Shown here piece after piece: positions 17,071 through 24,820 of a DNA stretch of 64,000 nt. The stretch is from assembly GCF_018024495.1 (NCBI RefSeq), contig NZ_CP071696.1:558001-622000 (forward strand), given 5' to 3'. The position numbers and the translations under genes are program-made. The notes beneath the pieces are model-generated. The model did no database searches, had not been told where the DNA came from, and saw nothing but the letters and a program-made list of their open reading frames with translations. The first letter of the stretch is position 1, and every line of letters starts with the position of its first letter. The stretch is from Agromyces archimandritae. Lineage in GTDB: Bacteria > Actinomycetota > Actinomycetes > Actinomycetales > Microbacteriaceae.

Positions 17071-18743
17071 ATGCGCTCCGGGGCGGAGACGCCGAGCAGG
17101 GCGAGGCCGTTGCGGATGACCTGGCCCGTCGCGTCGTTCAGCCACAGGCGCGTACGGTTCAGATCGCCGACCGGCTCGTCGCCGAAGGGCAGCACGCGGC
17201 ACGTGTCGTACCAGCGGTGGAAGAGGCCGGCGAGCTCCTCGATGTACCGGGCGACCCGGTGCGGTTCGCGGAGTTCGGCCGCCTGCGCCACGACCCGCGG
17301 GAACTCCTGCAGGGCGCCGAGCAGCGCCGACTCCGACTCGTGCGTGAGGAGCTCGGGCGCGAACGAGGAACGATCCACCCCGGCGGCGGCCGCGTTCCGC
17401 GCGACCGCGGCCGTGCGCGCATGCGCGTACTGCACGTAGAACACGGGGTTGTCGTTCGTGCGGCGCTGGAGGACCTCGGGGTCGAGGTCGAGCGGCGAAT
17501 CGACCGGGGAGCGCTCGAGCGAGTACCGGAGGGCGTCGACGCCGAGCCAGGAGACGATGTCGTCCATCGCGATGATGTTGCCCGCGCGCTTCGACAGCCG
17601 CGCGCCGTTGATCGACACCATCTGGCCGATGAGCACCTCGACATTGCGCTTCGGGTCGTCGCCCGCGGCACCGGCGATCGCCTTCAAGCGGTTGATGTAG
17701 CCGTGGTGGTCGGCGCCGAGCAGGTACACCTTCACATCGAAGCCGCGGTCGCTCTTGCTGAGGTAGTAGGCGGCGTCGGCGGCGAAATAGGTGTACTCGC
17801 CGTTCGAGCGGCGGATCACGCGGTCCTTGTCGTCGCCGAAATCGGTCGTACGCACCCAGACGGCATCGTCCTTCTCGAACACGTGGCCCTGCGCGCGCAG
17901 GCGATCGAGGGCCTGATCGATCAGGCTCGGACCTCCGTCGGGACCGGGTGCGTGGAGCGTCCGCTCCGAGAACCAGCCGTCGAAGACGACGCCGAACGCG
18001 TCGAGGGAAGCCCTGATCTCATCGAGCTGGATCGGATACGCGATCTCGCGTGCGACCGTGACCTGCTCGTCCTCGCCGAGGGAGAGGAAGTCGGGGCGGG
18101 CCTCGAGCACACGTTTGCCGAGCTCGTCGATGTACTCGCCGGAGTAGCCGCCCTCGGGCTTCTCCCGACCCTGGAGGGACGCGACGATCGACTCGCCGAA
18201 GCGATCCATCTGGGCGCCCGCATCGTTGATGTAGTACTCGCGGGCGACCTCGGCGCCGCTGAACGCCAGCACCCGGGCGATCGCATCGCCGACGGCGGCC
18301 CACCGCGTGTGGGCGATGTGCAGCGGACCGGTCGGGTTCGCGCTCACGAACTCGATATTGACGGAAGCCCCCGCCTGCGTCGCATTCCGGCCGAACGCCG
18401 CACCGGCATCCACGATCGTCTTCGCCAACGCACCCGCCGCGGCCGCATCGAGACGCACGTTGATGAATCCCGGGCCGGCCACCTCGGCGCTCGCGACGCC
18501 GCCGACCTCGGCGAGGCCGGCCGCGAGCTCCGTCGCGATCTCGCGCGGGTTCGAACCGAGCGGCTTCGCCAGCCGCATCGCGATGTTCGACGCCCAGTCG
18601 CCGTGCTCGCGCTGCTTCGGCCGGGTCAGCGGGATGTCGGCCTCGCCGAGCACGATCTCGACCTCCGCGCCGCCCGCGCGTCGGCGCGCGACCAGAGCGG
18701 TCACGAGGTCGAGCAGGGCGCGGGAGAGATCGTCGGGAGTCAC
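17067..18743 (-). CDS. argS: Arginyl-tRNA synthetase
   Basis: Class I aminoacyl-tRNA synthetase that charges tRNA-Arg. The 558-residue length is typical. It has the N-terminal additional domain, the HIGH-equivalent NPTGPLHIAHTRWAAVG, a KMSK-equivalent RLSKRAGN, and the C-terminal DALR anticodon-binding domain with FHRWYDTCRV. GTG start at 18743. In many actinobacteria argS lies next to lysA-hom; here a LacI/ADH pair has come between them. A tRNA-Arg(CCG) gene lies about 0.7 kb away, which may be coincidence. Confidence 0.95.
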   Translation of the reverse strand: MTPDDLSRALLDLVTALVARRRAGGAEVEIVLGEADIPLTRPKQREHGDWASNIAMRLAKPLGSNPREIATELAAGLAEVGGVASAEVAGPGFINVRLDAAAAGALAKTIVDAGAAFGRNATQAGASVNIEFVSANPTGPLHIAHTRWAAVGDAIARVLAFSGAEVAREYYINDAGAQMDRFGESIVASLQGREKPEGGYSGEYIDELGKRVLEARPDFLSLGEDEQVTVAREIAYPIQLDEIRASLDAFGVVFDGWFSERTLHAPGPDGGPSLIDQALDRLRAQGHVFEKDDAVWVRTTDFGDDKDRVIRRSNGEYTYFAADAAYYLSKSDRGFDVKVYLLGADHHGYINRLKAIAGAAGDDPKRNVEVLIGQMVSINGARLSKRAGNIIAMDDIVSWLGVDALRYSLERSPVDSPLDLDPEVLQRRTNDNPVFYVQYAHARTAAVARNAAAAGVDRSSFAPELLTHESESALLGALQEFPRVVAQAAELREPHRVARYIEELAGLFHRWYDTCRVLPFGDEPVGDLNRTRLWLNDATGQVIRNGLALLGVSAPERM

Positions 18744-18766
18744 CCCCGAATCCTACCGGTTCGACC

Positions 18767-19395
18767 TTGGTACAGTCGCTCCATGCCGCCCACCCCCGAC
18801 CCCCGACTCCCCGCCGCGCGGCCCTCGCGATCGCCGCAGCCGGCATCCTCCTCCTCGCCGGCTGCGCAGCCCCCGCAGGCAACGCCGATCCCTCCCCGAG
18901 CCGTCCGCCGACGCATCCGCACCCGGCCCCGAAGCCCCCGCCGAACCCGCCGAAACCGCAGAACCGACCCTCCCCTTCGAGGCCGACTGCGCGAGCATCC
19001 TCACCGCCGAGGCGCTCGCCGCATCCGCCCCCGGATACACGCCCGATCCGGCCCACGAACCCCGGACCGCGCTCGGCAAGCGCGCCGCCGAACTCGACGG
19101 CACCGTCTGCGGCTGGACCGACCCGGGCGGCGCCGCCCTCGAGGTCCTCGTCGCCACCCCCGCCGAGGCCGCCGGCGAATCGCTCCGCAACGCCGCGATC
19201 ACCGCCGCGATCCCCGTACCCACCTACGGCACCCCGCCAGAGGTGGAGGGCTACTTCCACGCCGGCGGCGACCGCGGCACCGCACAGGTGTTCACCGGCC
19301 CCTACTGGATCGCCGTCGATTCGACCGCCTACGCCGAACCCGGCGACCCGCAGCCGCTCGTGGCCGCCGTGATCGCCGCGCTTCCGCCCGCCTGA
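18767..19395 (+). pseudogene. Frameshifted secreted lipoprotein gene
   Basis: Two parts of one protein lie in different frames. The first part (from about TTG 18767) gives RRAALAIAAAGILLLAGCAAP, a lipoprotein signal peptide with lipobox LAGC. The second part (from about 18898 to the TGA at 19393-19395) is a Pro/Ala-rich linker followed by a small domain with two cysteines (ADCASILT and VCGWTDPG). A single missing base in the CCC-T-CCCC run at 18888-18897 would join them. A start is also doubtful: the only ATG (18783) is in the third frame. It is either a decayed gene or a sequencing error in a C run. The domain is not recognised. Confidence 0.65.
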
Positions 19396-19461
19396 GGGCG
19401 CCCCCGCGGCCGCACTCGCGTGCGATGAGGCGGCCGCGGAGGTGGTAGTCTCATGCGGTGC

Positions 19462-19534
19462 GCCTCCGTAGCTCAGGGGATAGAGCGCCGGTTTCCGGTA
19501 CCGTAGGTCGGGGGTTCGAATCCCTCCGGGGGCA
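19462..19534 (+). tRNA. tRNA-Arg(CCG)
   Basis: The 73-nt sequence folds as a cloverleaf. The acceptor GCCTCCG (19462-19468) pairs with CGGGGGC (19527-19533), with discriminator A at 19534. The D stem is GCTC/GAGC, and the T arm GGGGG-TTCGAAT-CCCTC has one G-T pair. The anticodon loop TTCCGGT gives anticodon CCG, which reads CGG. The first anticodon-stem pair (27-43) is C-T, a mismatch. CCA is not encoded. Confidence 0.92.
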
Positions 19535-19539
19535 CGTTG

Positions 19540-19569
19540 TGATGTCTCAGGACTGTGATGTTTCAGGAC
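19540..19569. repeat. Imperfect 14-bp direct repeat next to the tRNA
   Basis: TGATGTCTCAGGAC (19540-19553) and TGATGTTTCAGGAC (19556-19569) differ at one base and start 16 bp apart, directly downstream of the tRNA. Paired motifs like this resemble the ends of some actinobacterial insertion sequences, but no transposase is present, so the origin is uncertain. Confidence 0.55.
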
Positions 19570-19575
19570 ATGGTG

Positions 19576-19615
19576 AACGGCTGAACCCGCGGATGTCGCG
19601 GGGTCAGCCGTTTTT
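19576..19615 (+). terminator. Rho-independent terminator after tRNA-Arg
   Basis: AACGGCTGAACCCGCG pairs with CGCGGGGTCAGCCGTT (one mismatch) around a short loop, and is followed by TTTTTC. This is the clearest intrinsic terminator in the window, placed to end the tRNA transcript. Confidence 0.85.
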
Positions 19616-19722
19616 CATTTCGGGCTGGTGGGCCTGTTCGGGGTTCGCCGAAACACCAGACGAATCCATATCGCCGATCACCACGGTGAGTACCCAAGAT
19701 TGACGCCCGCCACGTGCGGCGC

Positions 19723-20469
19723 TCAAAGAGTCCGAGAGGGTACGGAACCGCGAAGATCCTGGGAGTAGATCCTGCCGGATTGCCCGCGAACCCCGACCAG
19801 CCGCATCCCCTTGATCCCACGGGGGTCATCCTGATTCGGATTCTTGAGAGGGATGACCTCGTTCGCAGGGCCGTAGTCAGCGCCGGTGTCGACATCCCAG
19901 TCACCGAGGATGACGCCGTGGGATCCAGATAGGATCGCGAGGAGTCGCTTCACCCTCGGCTGTTTACGAGCCGCGATCGGCCAGTACTTCTGTGCTCGCT
20001 GCGAGAACACGGCGCCCCCGTTCCCTCCGTAGGGTCCAGGGCGTTCGTCCATCTTGTCCGCTCTGATCGTGACGATGACCGTGTTGGTCAGACTCGTGAA
20101 CTCGACCTTTCCGTCTTGTCGTTTCACCGCAGGGCCAAGGACCGCCGTCGAGTCGGTACCGGCACGGTTCGTCAGCTGGACCGTGCCATCAGGCGCTGAG
20201 CGCAGCTCCCCATTGCTGTCTTCATCGTGGTGCACCGTCATGCCAGACAGCGCCGCCACGTGGATCGCGATCGCCTCCGCCTTGAGCGCGTCTTCTCGAG
20301 ACGAGAAGGGCTCCACGGATTGAAGGATCCGGGTCCCGTCTGCGTCACGAAGGTCTTCCGCGTCACTGTTGTGGCCCTCCCAGACGCGACTCATGTTCTT
20401 TGCAATACCGACATATAGGCGCTTCTGCTCACAATTCTCATAGAGATACAGCCACGTTGCTTCAGTCAC
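19723..20469 (-). CDS. GIY-YIG-like domain protein of unknown function
   Basis: The 248-residue protein begins with a segment that fits the GIY-YIG nuclease fold: an LYLYENC strand, YVGIAKNMSRVWEGH (about residues 18-32) and a later helix with ALKAEAIAIH containing the candidate catalytic Glu. The rest (about 90-248) is not recognised; it has Lys/Arg-rich stretches and ends in a basic tail. The GTG start at 20469 is fixed by GGAGGT 3 nt upstream. Base composition and codon use (more A/T at third positions) differ from neighbours, and it sits beside a tRNA and a toxin-antitoxin pair, so horizontal transfer is likely. It could be a small homing-type or defence-related nuclease; this is an inference. 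Confidence 0.65.
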   Translation of the reverse strand: MTEATWLYLYENCEQKRLYVGIAKNMSRVWEGHNSDAEDLRDADGTRILQSVEPFSSREDALKAEAIAIHVAALSGMTVHHDEDSNGELRSAPDGTVQLTNRAGTDSTAVLGPAVKRQDGKVEFTSLTNTVIVTIRADKMDERPGPYGGNGGAVFSQRAQKYWPIAARKQPRVKRLLAILSGSHGVILGDWDVDTGADYGPANEVIPLKNPNQDDPRGIKGMRLVGVRGQSGRIYSQDLRGSVPSRTL

Positions 20470-20654
20470 GGAACCTCCTCGTTCTTGACGCAGAACAGGC
20501 CTCCGAGGTTGAGTTGGAGCTATCAGATTCTTCAGCTCGAACGCGCGGAGGCCTCTCGCGTCCCACGGTAATGCCCGACTGGCTCCGGTCGGCAGGCCCT
20601 GTTCAGGGTTCGCCGGAATGGTGCGGCCGAGGTCGGTGACACGGCGGCCGCCGG

Positions 20655-20981
20655 CTATCCGGCGAGACCGAGGAAGGCGAGCAGGGCGCGCTCGACCTCG
20701 ACCATTTGCGCCGAAGTCAGCCGGCCCATGCGCTCCTGGACGTTCGAACGTGTGACCGTGGTGACCTTGTCGATCATGACCTGACTGGCCGCACGAAGGC
20801 CTGAGACTTCTGTCGCCGCAAGCGGTATCCGGAGCAGAGGGGCATCCACGAACGTACGGGTGAGCGGGGCGACGGTCACCGAGTCGGTCGCGTCGAATCG
20901 GTCGTCCTGCAGGATGAGCGCAGGTCGCGGCTCGGATGCGTAGACACCGCCGGCGACGGTCCAGAGCTCGCCGCGGTTCAC
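20655..20981 (-). CDS. MazF/PemK-family toxin
   Basis: Probable ribosome-independent mRNA endonuclease of a type II toxin-antitoxin pair. The 108-residue protein has the MazF N-terminal pattern RGELWTV, then SEPRPALILQDD, SVTVAPLTRT and the later GLRAASQVMIDKVTTV, all in family order, ending with a helix GRLTSAQMVEVERALLAFLGL. The GTG at 20981 overlaps the antitoxin stop by 4 bp (GTGA); an ATG at 20996 in frame is a less likely start. Co-transcribed with the antitoxin upstream. Confidence 0.88.
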   Translation of the reverse strand: MNRGELWTVAGGVYASEPRPALILQDDRFDATDSVTVAPLTRTFVDAPLLRIPLAATEVSGLRAASQVMIDKVTTVTRSNVQERMGRLTSAQMVEVERALLAFLGLAG

Positions 20982-21187
20982 GCCTCGTCGTCCCATGGTG
21001 CGGACACGGCCTCGATGAACGTCTGGTCGTCGCTCTGTCGCGATGCTGCCGCGACCGCTGCGGACTGCCGGTGAGCCTCGTCGGCGAACGTGCTGGTCCG
21101 CACGTCCGGGACCCACACCTGCACGGGTCGGAAGCCGCGTGCACGCATCCGCGCCCGGTACTCGCTCACTCGCTCGCGCACAGCCAT
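20978..21187 (-). CDS. MazE-like antitoxin (DUF3018 family)
   Basis: The 69-residue protein matches the DUF3018 pattern seen beside MazF toxins: RVSEYRARMRARGFRPVQ, then VWVPDVRTSTFADEAHRQS and a C-terminal acidic tail ending in PWDDEA. The N-terminal half is basic and likely binds DNA; the C-terminal half probably wraps the toxin. It precedes the toxin with a 4-bp overlap. A perfect palindrome lies just upstream of the ATG and is the likely autoregulatory operator. Confidence 0.85.
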   Translation of the reverse strand: MAVRERVSEYRARMRARGFRPVQVWVPDVRTSTFADEAHRQSAAVAAASRQSDDQTFIEAVSAPWDDEA

Positions 21188-21194
21188 GGGTCCA

Positions 21195-21208
21195 ATGTTA
21201 CATGTAAC
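21195..21208 (-). promoter_or_regulatory. Operator/-10 of the toxin-antitoxin operon
   Basis: GTTACATGTAAC (21197-21208) is a perfect 12-bp palindrome whose edge lies 9 bp before the antitoxin ATG. On the minus strand it contains TAACAT, a plausible -10 element, so binding by the antitoxin or the complex would block RNA polymerase. Confidence 0.65.
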
Positions 21209-21231
21209 GCAGGCTCCATATCCACCGGACA

Positions 21232-21300
21232 GCGACGACGGGCGGGAGGCCGAGCGCGGCGAGATGGTCGCGTGGACGATCGAGGCGCGCGGGATCCGCG
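21232..21300 (+). pseudogene. Orphan 5' fragment of pcm (left copy of 69-bp direct repeat)
   Basis: These 69 bp match positions 27907-27975, the first codons of pcm after the ATG, at 68 of 69 positions (21246 is A where the other copy has C). The frame still reads ERGEMVAWTIEARGIR. The start codon and everything after residue 24 of Pcm are missing. It lies between the toxin-antitoxin promoter and the end of the galactoside regulator gene and has no function of its own. Confidence 0.9.
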
Positions 21301-21313
21301 GCAGCGATCGGCT

Positions 21314-22351
21314 TCAACGCGCGGTCGCGTCGATGCCGCCCCGGCAGCCGCACGAGCGGCGCACGACGAGTTGCATGTCGAACGTGGTGTGACCGGGGAC
21401 GGCGCCCGGGGTCGCGAAGGCCTCGACGGTCGCATCGGCCATCGCCGCGAACGGCTGCCGCACGGCGGTGAGGGGCGGCACCGAGAACTCCGACTCGGCG
21501 GTGCCGTCGAACGCGACGACGGCGACATCCTCGGGCACGCGCCTGCCCGCTTCGTGCAGCGCCTGGAGCGCGCCGATCGCCATCAGGTCGGAACCGGCGA
21601 AGATCGCCGTCGGCGGATCGTCGGACGCCAGCAGGGTGCGGGCGGCCCGGGCTCCGCCCTGGCGGCTCCACTCCGCGACGACGCGCGGCCCCTCGAGCAG
21701 CCCCGCTGCACGGAGCGCGCGCTCCCATCCGACCCGGCGGTCGTCGCCGATGATCGGGCGGAGGGGCCCCTCGATGAACGCGATGCGGCGATGGCCGTGC
21801 GCGATCAGGTGCTCCGTCGCACGCTCGGCACCGCCGGCCGTGTCGGCGCCGACGGTCGCGAAGCCCTGCACCGGGGCTGCGCGATCGAGGATCAATCGGG
21901 GCACGTGCGCGTCGGGTTCCGGCTCGCCGGCGCCGCGGCGCTCGTCGGGGAAGACCGAGAGGAAGATCATGCCCTCGACGCCCCGTTCGATGAGGGTCGA
22001 GCGCAGCAGTCCGTCGCGCTCGTCGTCGTTTCGCGTGCTCGCCAGAAGCAGCGAGTACCCGTGCCGGGAAGCGGCGAGGTCGAGCGCATCGATGCACTCC
22101 GAATGGAACGGGTTGACGATCTCCGAGACGACGAGGCCGAGCAACCGGGTCGACCCGCGCTTCAGCGCCCGCGCGCTCGCGTTCGGCCGGTATCCGAGGG
22201 CGCGGATCGCGTCGAGGACGCGCCGGCGGGTCTCCGCGGCGACGGGGCGGGGGCCGTCGTTGACGACGTAGCTCACCACCGCGGTGCTCACGCCTGCGAG
22301 CCGTGCCACATCCGAGCGGGTGGCCGACCGCGCGGCTTCGGTGGGGGTCAT
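21314..22351 (-). CDS. LacI-family regulator of the alpha-galactoside operon
   Basis: Probable repressor of the divergent alpha-galactosidase/ABC operon. The 345-residue protein has the LacI helix-turn-helix (TRSDVARLAGVSTAVVSYVVN, about residues 12-32), the hinge region, and a full ribose/galactose-type effector domain with GLVVSEIVNPFHSECID and AVVAFDGTAESEFSVPPLTAVRQP. The C-terminus has CGCRG, a cysteine-containing tail common in this subfamily. ATG 22351 is chosen for the GGAGAG 5 nt upstream; the open frame begins farther upstream. Divergent by 217 bp from the galactosidase, with palindromes in between. Confidence 0.92.
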   Translation of the reverse strand: MTPTEAARSATRSDVARLAGVSTAVVSYVVNDGPRPVAAETRRRVLDAIRALGYRPNASARALKRGSTRLLGLVVSEIVNPFHSECIDALDLAASRHGYSLLLASTRNDDERDGLLRSTLIERGVEGMIFLSVFPDERRGAGEPEPDAHVPRLILDRAAPVQGFATVGADTAGGAERATEHLIAHGHRRIAFIEGPLRPIIGDDRRVGWERALRAAGLLEGPRVVAEWSRQGGARAARTLLASDDPPTAIFAGSDLMAIGALQALHEAGRRVPEDVAVVAFDGTAESEFSVPPLTAVRQPFAAMADATVEAFATPGAVPGHTTFDMQLVVRRSCGCRGGIDATAR

Positions 22352-22452
22352 CTGGGCTCTCCGCTGGGTCCGGGACGGTTCGGGAACATCGTGGCGCACG
22401 CCCGGCGGCATGCGCGTGAACGACGTGCCGGGCGACCGGGCGCCGCGATCCC

Positions 22453-22528
22453 GACTCTACCCGTATAGACCCGTGCTCGCAGGACCATCGTTTGCGTTTG
22501 CCAAACGATGATCTACTTGAGTAGAGTC
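22453..22528. promoter_or_regulatory. Operator region between lacI-like and alpha-galactosidase genes
   Basis: Several dyads overlap here. CATCGTTTG (22486-22494) and CAAACGATG (22502-22510) form a 9-bp inverted repeat that contains the odd-centred CGTTTGCCAAACG (22495-22507). TCTACTTGAGTAGA (22512-22525) is a second palindrome. GACTCTAC (22453-22460) and GTAGAGTC (22521-22528) are complementary 8-mers placed symmetrically about the first dyad. The first is the best candidate for the LacI-family protein; the second may serve another factor or a second dimer. Confidence 0.7.
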
Positions 22529-22568
22529 ACCGAGCATCACTCATCGCAGCACCCGAATCGGAGCCATC

Positions 22569-24755
22569 GTGATCCTCGAAGCACGCGTCGTGCGGGCCGC
22601 CCTCCAGGCCGGCGGGCGTGCGCTCGTGCTCGACTGGAGCGACGGCGGCGTCCCCGTCGTCGTGCACTGGGGCGCCGCGATCGGCGAACCCGCCACCGCG
22701 GACCTGCGTGCGGCCGCGGCGTTCGGCCGCCACGGCGTCGACGCGCATCACGCGCCCGCGATCCCCGCCGCTCAGCGCCTCCTCCCCCTCGAATCCTCCG
22801 GGTGGAAGGGGCGTCCGGCACTCGCCGGCCGTCGGGCGGACGGCTCCGGCTGGAGCCCTGTGCTCCGGCATACCGGCGTGGAGGCGCATGCCGCGGACAT
22901 CCGCATCGACGACGACGCCGTGCACCTCGGGGCCGGCACCATCGCCTTCGACCTCCTCGACGAGGAAGCCGGCCTCGCCGTCGCGCTCGTCGTCGAGATG
23001 CTGCCCACCGGGCTCGTGCGCACCCGGCTCGACGTGGAGAACCGATTCAGGACGCCATACCTGCTCGACGAAGCGGCGATCGCCATGCCCGTGCCGCTCG
23101 AGGCCGACGAACTGCTGGACTTCGCCGGCCGCTGGACCAAGGAGCGCACGCCCTTCCGCGCAGCGGTGACCCCCGGCATCCACCTGCACGACGGCCGCCA
23201 CGGGCGAACCGGCTTCGACGCACCGCCCATGCTCTGCTGCGGCCGACGCGGCTTCGACTTCGCGCCCGGCTCGGGCCGCGTGCACGGCGTGCACGTCGGC
23301 TTCTCCGGAAACCACCGCAGCTGGATCGAGCGCGGCGCCGACGGCCTCCAGCTCGTCGCCGGCGGCGAGCTGCTGCTCCCGGGCGAGATCCGCCTCGCCG
23401 GCGGCGAACGCTATGCCTCCCCGTGGATCTACTTCGGCACCGGCGACGGGCTCGACGACCTCGCGCACTCGGTCCACGACTGGCTGCGCGCACGCCCCGA
23501 CCACCCCGGCACCGCCCGCCCCGTGACCCTGAACGTGTGGGAGGCCGTCTACTTCGACCACGACCTCGACCGGCTCCTCGACCTCGCGGAACGCGCCGCC
23601 GACATCGGCGTCGAACGCTTCGTGCTCGACGACGGATGGTTCAGCGGTCGCCGCGACGACACCTCCGGCCTCGGCGACTGGCACGTCGACGGCGATGTCT
23701 GGCCGGGCGGCCTGCACCCGCTCGTCGACCGGGTGCGCGAGCTCGGCATGCAGTTCGGGCTGTGGGTGGAGCCCGAGATGCTGAGCGCAGACTCGGACCT
23801 GGCACGCGGCCACCCCGATTGGATGCTCTCGGCGCGCACCGAACCGCCGGTCGAATGGCGCTCGCAGCAGGTGCTCGACCTCGCCGAACCCGCCGCCTAC
23901 GAGCACGTACGCGACCGCCTCGCCGCCCTGCTCGACGAGTACGACATCTCCTACCTGAAGTGGGACCACAACCGCGATCTGATCGCCGCCGGGCATCCGG
24001 CCGACGCCGGAAGCCCCGCCGTGCACCGCCAGACGCTCGCCGCCTACCGGCTCATGGACGAACTCCGGGCCGCCTCCCCCGGGCTCGAGATCGAAAGCTG
24101 CGCCTCTGGCGGCGGCCGCATCGACCTCGGGATGGTCGAGCATGCGCAACGGTTCTGGCCGTCGGACTGCATCGATCCGCTCGAACGGCTCGACATCATG
24201 CGCTGGACCGCGCAGCTGCTGCCCCTCGAACTCCTGGGCTCGCACATCGGCTCGACCCGCGCGCGCACGACCGGCCGAACCGCCTCGCTCGACTTCCGCG
24301 CCGTCGGCGCGTATTTCGGCCACTACGGCATCGAATGGGATCTCACCGCCGCCGGCCCCGAGGAACTCGACCGACTCGCCGAATGGGTTCGTCGCTTCCG
24401 TGCGGACCGGGAGCTGCTGTTCACCGGCCGGCTGCACCGACGCGACCTCGCCGACGGCAGCGCCAGGCTGCTCGGCGTCGTCGCCCCCGACGGCCGCCGA
24501 GCCCGCTACCAGCTCGCGGTCGTGACGCGCTCGCCGCTCGCGCCCCTCGGCCGCGCCGCGCTGCCGGGCCTCGACGCGGACCGCAGGTACCGCGTGCGTG
24601 CCGTGGGCGAAGCCGCCGGCCTCGTCGCCCCCGAGTGGATGCCGGAGGGCCTTGCGACCACCGGCCGGCTGCTCGGCACCGCCGGTATCGCGATCCCGCA
24701 GATGTTCACCGAACAGGCCCTGCTCCTCGAGGTCGAGGAGGTGGACGCCCCCTGA
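22569..24755 (+). CDS. Alpha-galactosidase, glycoside hydrolase family 36
   Basis: Hydrolyses terminal alpha-1,6-galactose from melibiose, raffinose and related sugars; no signal peptide is seen, so it acts in the cytoplasm on imported sugars. The 728-residue protein has the N-terminal beta-sandwich, the (beta/alpha)8 barrel with ERFVLDDGWFSGRRDD and FGLWVEPEM, the nucleophile D466 in KWDHNRD and the acid/base D533 in SDCIDP, then a C-terminal beta domain. GTG start at 22569 is supported by GGAG 5 nt upstream. First gene of an operon with a sugar ABC importer. Confidence 0.94.
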   Translation: MILEARVVRAALQAGGRALVLDWSDGGVPVVVHWGAAIGEPATADLRAAAAFGRHGVDAHHAPAIPAAQRLLPLESSGWKGRPALAGRRADGSGWSPVLRHTGVEAHAADIRIDDDAVHLGAGTIAFDLLDEEAGLAVALVVEMLPTGLVRTRLDVENRFRTPYLLDEAAIAMPVPLEADELLDFAGRWTKERTPFRAAVTPGIHLHDGRHGRTGFDAPPMLCCGRRGFDFAPGSGRVHGVHVGFSGNHRSWIERGADGLQLVAGGELLLPGEIRLAGGERYASPWIYFGTGDGLDDLAHSVHDWLRARPDHPGTARPVTLNVWEAVYFDHDLDRLLDLAERAADIGVERFVLDDGWFSGRRDDTSGLGDWHVDGDVWPGGLHPLVDRVRELGMQFGLWVEPEMLSADSDLARGHPDWMLSARTEPPVEWRSQQVLDLAEPAAYEHVRDRLAALLDEYDISYLKWDHNRDLIAAGHPADAGSPAVHRQTLAAYRLMDELRAASPGLEIESCASGGGRIDLGMVEHAQRFWPSDCIDPLERLDIMRWTAQLLPLELLGSHIGSTRARTTGRTASLDFRAVGAYFGHYGIEWDLTAAGPEELDRLAEWVRRFRADRELLFTGRLHRRDLADGSARLLGVVAPDGRRARYQLAVVTRSPLAPLGRAALPGLDADRRYRVRAVGEAAGLVAPEWMPEGLATTGRLLGTAGIAIPQMFTEQALLLEVEEVDAP

Positions 24756-24820
24756 ACCCGCGAGCCCGTGCTCGCACGCACCGCCCCGTACTTGCCAACG
24801 ACGTCGACGTAAGGAATCGA

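Noticed and set aside
19540..19722. A complete insertion sequence beside tRNA-Arg
   Set aside because: Only a paired 14-bp repeat is seen. There is no transposase gene and no matching distal end.
20470..20654. A small gene between the GIY-YIG-like and MazF-like genes
   Set aside because: No open frame with a ribosome binding site and plausible composition is present in these 185 bp. I see nothing specific in it.
22527..24437. A 636-codon antisense open frame opposite the alpha-galactosidase
   Set aside because: It mirrors the codon pattern of the real gene, has no ribosome binding site and resembles no family. Long antisense frames are expected at this GC content.
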